Assembly (NCBI GenBank): GCA_014804795.1
Contig: JAAUZC010000010.1
Location: 83,755-147,754, forward strand
Direction of reading: 5' to 3'
Origin: Lachnospiraceae bacterium
GTDB taxonomy: Bacteria; Bacillota; Clostridia; Lachnospirales; Lachnospiraceae
DNA: 64,000 nt
Numbering within the stretch: position 1 is the stretch's first letter; every line of letters starts with the position of its first letter. The notes under the pieces were generated by a model. The model was given only the letters and a program-made list of their open reading frames with translations, was not told where the DNA came from and did not search any database. The translations under genes and the position numbers were made by a program. Of this stretch, positions 58,577 through 64,000 are shown in pieces.

Positions 58577-60394
58577 TCAGTTGCCCGGTATCCGCAGTAC
58601 CTGACCGATACTCAACATATCGCTGCTCAGGCCGTTCAAGCGTTTGATCGCGTCAACGGTCGTGCCGTATCTCTTCGCCAGGAGCCAGAGCGTATCGCCC
58701 GAACGGACAGTATATTCAAAATAGGATCCGCCTGAAGATTCCGCTGCCGGAATTTTCAGCACCTGACCGATATTCAGGATGTCGCTGTTTAAGCCGTTCA
58801 GCTTTTTGATCGCGTCAACGGTCGTGCCGTATCTTCCGGCTAAGAGCCAAAGCGTATCACCCGAGCGGACAACATATTCTATGCTCCCCGGAGCGTTGTC
58901 GGGAGGAATGATATTATCCGCGCCGAGATAAGTCTGATACAGCGCCTGCCATGTGAGCGGTCCCACCACGCCGTCCGGCGTAAGTCCCGCTGCGCGCTGG
59001 AAAGCCTCAACCGACTGTCTGGTTCCCGTTCCGAAATTTCCGTCCTGTGTGGGAGCCGGGATCGCAGCATTAAATTCGGCTGCCACATTCAAAAGATACT
59101 GCAGGGTAATGACGTCCTGCCCTGACGACCCGGGACGAAGGATTGAAGCCGGCGGAACGGTTCCGATGCCGAGGGACGTTCCCTCGCTGTCCAGTTCGGC
59201 AAGTCTGGTCACGGAGGTATACAGATAGGAAAGTTTATTCCAGGTGGATTTCCCGACTATGCCGTCGGAGGCAAGATTGAAAATACTCTGGAACTTGGCG
59301 ACCGCCGCTCTTGTGCTCTCTCCGAACACGCCCTCTTCATCCGTGATCGCGGGAATCGCGGGGTAATTGCGTCTGATCCTTTTCAAATAAGTCTGGATTG
59401 TCTGTACATCGAGCCCCGTGCTTCCGGTTCTGAGCGCAGTACCGGGATAGGAGGACAGAATTCCGGTGATAATATTTGTCTCCGCAATCTCCACATCCTT
59501 CGGGTAATAGGAACGCAGGATCTGCAGGGGAGTAAGCCCCTGATTTGCCAGCGTGACCGTCCCCCACTGGGATAAACCCGAGCAGGCCGCGGTGGTTCCG
59601 TTGCAGAAAGAGGTGAAATAAGGAGAAGTCTGTCCCTGTCTGCGTACAAATTCATTGAAAATTTCATCTACGATCAGACTGACGGATTCATAGATATTCC
59701 GACCGTATATAAAATACTGGTCATAGGCGGTATTATTTGTTATATCAAAGCTGTAGCCGCGGCTTCTGTACCACTCGGTATAAACCCGGTTCAGCGCAAA
59801 GGTGATGATCGCGTAAATATTTGCCCGCAGAGACGCATTCGGCCACGTGGGATAAATCTCACTGCTGGCAACATTTTTGACATAATCCGTAAAAGGCACC
59901 TGAACATTGGATGCGGATGCGCCGGGAGCGCCCAGATGCACCGTGATCGGATTGGGAATAACCGGCTGGCGGAGTACTCTGGAATCCGTATCGGAAGATA
60001 TCTGATAACGTTCGCCTGTCATGGAAACGGCGGGCGGGCCTATCTCAATCTCCGTCACAGTCGGGATACGCTGCGATCCCTGCATCGGAACAAATTCAAT
60101 CGGTTGAATGGATGTCTCTCCTTCCAGGATCGGAATGCCGGAAATATGAACCGTATTGAAACCGTCTGCAAACGCAAGCACATGGTAACTGATATAAGGT
60201 AATCCCTGATAATCCGGATCTAAAGACAGGGACCGGTCCAGAGTTTCCAAAGAAACCTTCTCCGTTTCTCCGCTGTCATCCGTTGTCAAATGATAAATAT
60301 GCTTCTCCTGACCGTCCATGATCCAGATTTGTGCCCCACTGAGCGGCAGTGCGTCGTGAGCCGTTCGTGCCTGTATGATCAAATAACCGATAGC
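58577..60394 (-). CDS. SpoIID-like / peptidoglycan-binding / LysM wall protein
   Basis: The start moves to ATG 60394 (MAIGYLIIQARTAHDALPLS) after GGAGGAGG; the ORF-track start is a GTG ahead of the ribosome site. The 605-residue chain begins with a beta-rich domain and a SpoIID-like core (VPFTDYVKNVASSEIYPTWP, CNGTTAACSGLSQWGTVTLA). Two PG_binding_1 repeats follow (FGESTRAAVAKFQSIFNLAS, FGTGTRQSVEAFQRAAGLTP), then two LysM repeats (YVVRSGDTLWLLAGRYGTTV, YTVRSGDTLWLLAKRYGTTV). It should bind cell wall or spore cortex. No clear signal peptide, so export is uncertain. Confidence 0.85.
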   Translation of the reverse strand, partial: AIGYLIIQARTAHDALPLSGAQIWIMDGQEKHIYHLTTDDSGETEKVSLETLDRSLSLDPDYQGLPYISYHVLAFADGFNTVHISGIPILEGETSIQPIEFVPMQGSQRIPTVTEIEIGPPAVSMTGERYQISSDTDSRVLRQPVIPNPITVHLGAPGASASNVQVPFTDYVKNVASSEIYPTWPNASLRANIYAIITFALNRVYTEWYRSRGYSFDITNNTAYDQYFIYGRNIYESVSLIVDEIFNEFVRRQGQTSPYFTSFCNGTTAACSGLSQWGTVTLANQGLTPLQILRSYYPKDVEIAETNIITGILSSYPGTALRTGSTGLDVQTIQTYLKRIRRNYPAIPAITDEEGVFGESTRAAVAKFQSIFNLASDGIVGKSTWNKLSYLYTSVTRLAELDSEGTSLGIGTVPPASILRPGSSGQDVITLQYLLNVAAEFNAAIPAPTQDGNFGTGTRQSVEAFQRAAGLTPDGVVGPLTWQALYQTYLGADNIIPPDNAPGSIEYVVRSGDTLWLLAGRYGTTVDAIKKLNGLNSDILNIGQVLKIPAAESSGGSYFEYTVRSGDTLWLLAKRYGTTVDAIKRLNGLSSDMLSIGQVLRIPGN

Positions 60395-60513
60395 CATAAA
60401 TAATAAATTCCTCCTCCAAGTCACATTGGGAAATCTCTATAAAATATAAATATGAGGAACAGGTGATGTTTAGAATTTTATAATTCCGGTTGATTTGGAA
60501 TTAGGAGTCTGTA

Positions 60514-60542
60514 TTGACTTTACATAACTCATGTGGTATGAT
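60514..60542 (+). promoter_or_regulatory. Promoter for the AbrB-glycosyltransferase pair
   Basis: TTGACT (60514-60519), a 17-bp spacer and TATGAT (60537-60542). The rest of the 60395-60720 gap holds short GCATGC-type inverted repeats (around 60620-60650) and no gene. Confidence 0.6.
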
Positions 60543-60720
60543 TGGTTATACAAATCATACTTACACCTGCATGTCTTTTCCGACACAAATTTACATAAAA
60601 ATACGGTGCAAGTATATGATGCACGCATGCAGGCAAGCTGCATGACGCGTGTACGCTCAGCGCAGCAGGTGCGCAGAGCTGTTGCGTAGACTTTTTTCAT
60701 ACTTATAAAGGAGGAAGAAA

Positions 60721-60939
60721 ATGACTGTACCAAAGGGTAAATATGCATGGACAGCTACTGTTGGAGAAAAAGGACAGATCGTTATTCCGAAACAGGCGCG
60801 CGATATATTTGAGATCAAACCGGGAGATACGTTGCTTATTCTGGGCGATGAGGAGCGTGGCATTGCCATCCCTCCGAAAGGAGCGTTTGCTGAATTGTTC
60901 GGCATGGCATTTCAGGAAAAGGATGGTGAGAGTAATTGA
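60721..60939 (+). CDS. AbrB/SpoVT-family DNA-binding regulator
   Basis: The 72-residue protein follows AAAGGAGGAAGAA. The SpoVT-AbrB swapped-hairpin fold is clear (WTATVGEKGQIVIPKQARDI, FEIKPGDTLLILGDEERGIA). Such proteins regulate transition-state or toxin-antitoxin genes. Its stop overlaps the start of the glycosyltransferase (ATTGA), so the two are coupled and it probably regulates that gene. No toxin partner is visible. Confidence 0.88.
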   Translation: MTVPKGKYAWTATVGEKGQIVIPKQARDIFEIKPGDTLLILGDEERGIAIPPKGAFAELFGMAFQEKDGESN

Positions 60940-62114
60940 AGAAAATTGCCTTCTTTTGTATTCCCGCGCATGGCCACACAAATCCTATGCTTCCGGTTGC
61001 CGCCGAACTTGTCAGGCGCGGAAATGTAGTCCGGTTCTATTCGTTTGACGAATTTGAGAAGAAGATCAGGGCGACCGGAGCAGAGTTTATATCCTGTGAT
61101 TCCTTTCTGCCGAATCTGACGAAGCAGGAGGAAGCCGGTTTGAGAAACGTCTCTGCTACAGAAATGACGGTGCAGGATATTCGCATTACGCTCAGTATGA
61201 ATGAATTTCTGGATCAGGAGTTCAAATCTTTTCAGCCGGATGTGGTATATACGGATTCTGTCTGCTTTTGGGGAAAGCTCAACGCATGGAAGCACCATGT
61301 GCCGATGGTGGTATCTACGAGCACTTTTGCATTCAATCAAATGTCTTCCAGATACATGAAGAACAGTCCGAAAGAAATAGCAGATATGATTTTTGGACTT
61401 CCGAAAATTTCAAGGGAACTGAGAAAACTAAAGCTATACGGATTCCGTGTGAAAAGTGTTTTTTCTTTGATTCAGAGTGACAATAACACAGATTCCGTCG
61501 TGTATACTTCACAAATGTTTCAGCCCTGTGCGGAGAGTTTTTCAGATCATTATGCCTTTGTTGGACCATCCGTATTTTCAAATGTCCTGCCGGTCAAAGA
61601 GAAGGATCGTCCGCTCATCTATATCTCTATGGGAACGGTCATCAACGATCGGCCCGATTTCTACGGTAAATGTATTGACGCTCTGAAAAACCTGAATGTT
61701 GATGTCATTATATCCTGCGGAAATGCCATAAACCTCGAAAAGTTGGGAGTATTGCCGGACAATATCCGGGTGTATCCCTATGTTGACCAGCTTGATATTC
61801 TTGCCAAAGCAGATGCTTTTATTACACATTGCGGAATGAACAGTGTTTCCGAAAGCCTGTATATGGCGGCGCCGATGGTTCTTTATCCGCAGACGAACGA
61901 GCAGCATGCCGTGGCAAGAAGAGTTACCGAAATCGGTGCGGGAATTATGCTGAAGGAGGACTCTTCCGAAGGTATCCGGACAGCCGTACAGGAACTTCTG
62001 AATCATAGTGCATATGGAAGTGCCGCCGCCGAATGCAGTGTGGATTTTCGTGTCTGCCCCGGTGCTGCAGGCGCGGCGGAATTCATCGAAAATGCACCAC
62101 ATTCATATGCCTGA
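60936..62114 (+). CDS. MGT-family UDP-dependent glycosyltransferase
   Basis: TTG start at 60936 overlaps the AbrB stop, with AAAGGATGG upstream. The 392 residues are a GT-B glycosyltransferase of the macrolide/UGT type. The N-terminus is KIAFFCIPAHGHTNPMLPVA. The C-terminal donor site has YISMGTV, a DQLDILAKADAFITHCGMNS motif and the LYPQTNEQHAVARRV loop. The family glycosylates small hydrophobic molecules such as macrolides, sterols or flavonoids. The acceptor here is unknown. The downstream hairpin GCAGAT/ATCTGC at the porB stop may terminate it. Confidence 0.88.
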   Translation: MKKIAFFCIPAHGHTNPMLPVAAELVRRGNVVRFYSFDEFEKKIRATGAEFISCDSFLPNLTKQEEAGLRNVSATEMTVQDIRITLSMNEFLDQEFKSFQPDVVYTDSVCFWGKLNAWKHHVPMVVSTSTFAFNQMSSRYMKNSPKEIADMIFGLPKISRELRKLKLYGFRVKSVFSLIQSDNNTDSVVYTSQMFQPCAESFSDHYAFVGPSVFSNVLPVKEKDRPLIYISMGTVINDRPDFYGKCIDALKNLNVDVIISCGNAINLEKLGVLPDNIRVYPYVDQLDILAKADAFITHCGMNSVSESLYMAAPMVLYPQTNEQHAVARRVTEIGAGIMLKEDSSEGIRTAVQELLNHSAYGSAAAECSVDFRVCPGAAGAAEFIENAPHSYA

Positions 62115-62193
62115 TATTTGACCGAAGTTTCATTGATCTCTATTTTTTATTATGCCGGTGATAATTTCCGGAGCGTTGTGGAAAGCAGATCTT

Positions 62194-63129
62194 TTATCTG
62201 CCGCACTTCACCTGCAGCTCTTCCCAACGTCTGTCCACTTCCTGTTGGAACGCTGCAATCAGCTCTTCATTTCCGGGCTTGAACAGGTGGCGGAAGCGGC
62301 GCTGGGAGCGCAGGAAGTCTTCAATGGGCAGCTTATTCTTGGGCTCATAGCTCAAAATCCACTTTCCGTCCACCACTTCATACAGCGGCCAGTAACAGGT
62401 ATCAATTGCCGCCTGGCAAATATCCATAAGGTCTGAAGGCTCATATCCCCAGCCTCTCGGGCAGGGAGAAAGAACATTCAGGAAAGCGGCGCCCGGTGTA
62501 TAAATTGCTTTTTCTGCCTTTGTGTGTAAATCTTTAAAATTATTTGTAAAAGTGGTTTGTCCGACATAAGGGATATGGTGTTCCGCCATAATTGCCGCCA
62601 GATCCTTTCTGATCTGCACTTTACCGTTGGACACTTTACCGGCCGGCGTGGTGGTGGTATCCGCAAACTGAGGGGTTGCGGAAGAGCGCTGGGTTCCGGT
62701 GTTCATATAAGCACCATTGTCATAACATACATATACCATATCATGTCCGCGCTCCATAGCGCCGGACAGGGACTGAAAGCCGATGTCATAAGTGCCGCCG
62801 TCGCCGCCGAAGGTGATAAATCTGTAGTTTTCGTTAATCTTTCCACGTTTTTTCAACACCCTGTACGCGGTCTCGACACCGGAAAGCGTTGCGCCTGCAT
62901 TCTCAAAGGCGTTATGAATATAGCTGTCCTCATATGCAGTGTACGGATACATGAAAGAAGAAACTTCCAGACATCCCGTTGCGTTGCCTACAACTGCCTT
63001 GTCCCCTTCATGCAGCGCACGCAATACTCCGCGAACTGCGACGGTGCCGCCGCAGCCGGCACACATTCTGTGTCCGGGAGCAAGCCGCTCCGGTTTATTC
63101 ATTATTTCTTTAAAATTATATGTTTCCAT
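62194..63129 (-). CDS. porB: Pyruvate:ferredoxin oxidoreductase beta subunit (PorB-type)
   Basis: Start at ATG 63129 (METYNFKEIMNKPERLAPGH), just after GAGGAG, giving 311 residues. The TPP-binding core reads FITFGGDGGTYDIGFQSLSG with CYDNGAYMNTGTQRSS. CAGCGGTV and SPCPRGWG provide the iron-sulfur cysteines. The beta subunit decarboxylates pyruvate (or a related 2-oxoacid) to acetyl-CoA with ferredoxin. The substrate cannot be fixed from sequence: the family also includes 2-oxoisovalerate enzymes. It lies downstream of porA on the minus strand, the usual order (A then B). Confidence 0.9.
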   Translation of the reverse strand: METYNFKEIMNKPERLAPGHRMCAGCGGTVAVRGVLRALHEGDKAVVGNATGCLEVSSFMYPYTAYEDSYIHNAFENAGATLSGVETAYRVLKKRGKINENYRFITFGGDGGTYDIGFQSLSGAMERGHDMVYVCYDNGAYMNTGTQRSSATPQFADTTTTPAGKVSNGKVQIRKDLAAIMAEHHIPYVGQTTFTNNFKDLHTKAEKAIYTPGAAFLNVLSPCPRGWGYEPSDLMDICQAAIDTCYWPLYEVVDGKWILSYEPKNKLPIEDFLRSQRRFRHLFKPGNEELIAAFQQEVDRRWEELQVKCGR

Positions 63130-63161
63130 ATTCAGCTCCTCATAGAATCCATTTTTCAATG

Positions 63162-63187
63162 AGTAAATCTCGAAGGGATTTACTCTT
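63162..63187 (-). repeat. Hairpin in the porA-porB spacer
   Basis: GAGTAAATC pairs with GATTTACTC around a 7-nt loop (TCGAAGG), with a partial repeat AAGGGATTTATTACTC next to porA's stop. Possibly an RNA structure that tunes porB relative to porA. Confidence 0.5.
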
Positions 63188-63208
63188 GTTAATTTCCGAA
63201 GGGATTTA

Positions 63209-64000
63209 TTACTCTCTACTACGCAGTCCTATATATTCGTACATATCTGTTATTTTATGTTCTGTCGCAATTTTTTCCAGATTTTCATAAATCTGACAGA
63301 AATCTTCCACAGTGATATCCCTGCCGCCAAGTCCGTAGAAATAATTCACTGTTTCCGCTGTTCCCTTTGCTTGATAGAGCGCGGCCCTTACCTCTGCGCC
63401 CAGAGGACCGCTCGTGGCGGAGAACATCTCTGACCGGTCCAGGATTGCGACTGATTTTACATGTGCCAGAGCCGCCGCGATTTCCTCCTCCGGGAAAGGG
63501 CGGAACACTCTGATCTTCAACAGACCTACCTTCTTACCCGTGGTATTTCGGATCTGATCAATGGCAGCCTTACATGTGCCTGCCGCAGAACCGATAATGA
63601 CAACGGCATATTCCGCATCCTCTAAACAGTATGATTCGAAGAAACCGTATTGCCGTCCTGTCATAGCATGAAACTGCCTGGCAACATCCAGAATTACTTT
63701 GCGGGCATTGATCATGGCTTCCCGCTGACCGCGTTTGGTTTCCATATAATAGCTGGATACGGCATAGGGGCCCACAGCCAGAGTTTCGTTCGGATTTAAA
63801 AGATAATGTTCCGGTTCCCGTTCACCGACGAATTCCTTGACCAGATCATCTTCCACCAGCATAATGTTTTCTACCCCATGACTGGTGATAAAGCCATCCT
63901 GACAGATCATGACCGGAAGCATCACGTCTTTATGCTCTGCGATCAGGAATGCCTGCAGAAAATTGTCATAGACTTCCTGATTGGACTCCGCATAGATCTG
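63209..64000 (-). CDS. porA: Pyruvate:ferredoxin oxidoreductase alpha subunit, 5' end outside the window
   Basis: On the minus strand the frame is open to position 64000 (QIYAESNQEVYDNFLQAFLI before the ORF-track start), so the gene is cut by the window. About 263 C-terminal residues are visible, including LPVMICQDGFITSHG, YFETKRGQ-like segments, GSAAGTCKAAIDQIRNTTGK, VGLLKIRVFRPFPEEEIAAA and VAILDRSEMFSATSGPLGAE. This is the alpha-subunit C-terminal region that contacts TPP and CoA. It is followed by porB. Confidence 0.92.
   Translation of the reverse strand, partial: QIYAESNQEVYDNFLQAFLIAEHKDVMLPVMICQDGFITSHGVENIMLVEDDLVKEFVGEREPEHYLLNPNETLAVGPYAVSSYYMETKRGQREAMINARKVILDVARQFHAMTGRQYGFFESYCLEDAEYAVVIIGSAAGTCKAAIDQIRNTTGKKVGLLKIRVFRPFPEEEIAAALAHVKSVAILDRSEMFSATSGPLGAEVRAALYQAKGTAETVNYFYGLGGRDITVEDFCQIYENLEKIATEHKITDMYEYIGLRSRE

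Overview
The window looks like a chromosome segment of a moderate-GC Firmicute of class Clostridia, most likely a Lachnospiraceae-type gut anaerobe. I infer this from the gene order (rpmG-secE-nusG-rplKA-rplJL-rpoBC, then rpsL-rpsG-fusA-tuf), strong AGGAGG ribosome binding sites, TTG/GTG starts, a pyruvate:ferredoxin oxidoreductase and the protein sequences. No search was run.

Layout. 1-2.9 kb: an edge-truncated XRE regulator, UDP-galactopyranose mutase, and a FliD-like protein on the minus strand. 3.1-21.06 kb: the core block for ribosomal proteins, RNA polymerase and elongation factors. It has well-formed sigma-A promoters, an L10 leader with attenuator, several intergenic dyads, and an unexpected CapA-family gene between rplA and rplJ. 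21.06-41.8 kb: an AT-rich island placed exactly after tuf. It begins with a structured, gene-free stretch that may be a group II intron remnant. It then carries a type 4 BREX operon: HTH regulator, brxP, a small Zn protein, brxC, pglZ and brxL. The same operon continues with an unknown gene, a cysteine desulfurase, a DUF262 protein, an ABC-type ATPase and an HNH protein. A primase-helicase-PLD protein and an AlbA_2 regulator follow. The island ends in a degenerate copy of the tuf 3' end.

41.8-50.6 kb: a second accessory tract, partly decayed. It holds a HEPN-motif protein, an HNH nuclease behind a structured leader that recurs 5.3 kb away as a 273-bp direct repeat, and a broken Fic gene. It also holds an orphan AbiEi, a dense TGAGAC repeat cluster, a third tuf-end-like sequence, a truncated ADP-ribosylglycohydrolase-macrodomain gene, AlbA_2 and RelB remnants, a gene broken by an in-frame TGA, and a pRiA4b ORF-3-like gene.

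50.7-58.5 kb: an overlapping operon of five paralogous B12-binding radical SAM proteins plus a GNAT-like protein, with no recognisable substrate gene. 58.6-64 kb: a SpoIID/PG-binding/LysM wall protein (minus), an AbrB-type regulator coupled to an MGT-family glycosyltransferase, and the porB/porA pair (minus, porA running off the window).

Working together. The 22-37 kb genes look like one defence locus. BrxP (PP-loop, Cys motifs, ferredoxin-like clusters) and the cysteine desulfurase suggest sulfur-based DNA modification. BrxC, PglZ and BrxL are the BREX core. The DUF262, ATPase and HNH genes look like an effector module. The tuf-end copies suggest repeated integration at tuf, although no integrase remains in view. 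The two most novel candidates are the sulfur-linked BREX type 4 locus and the five-gene radical SAM operon. The duplicated structured RNA ahead of an HNH nuclease comes next.
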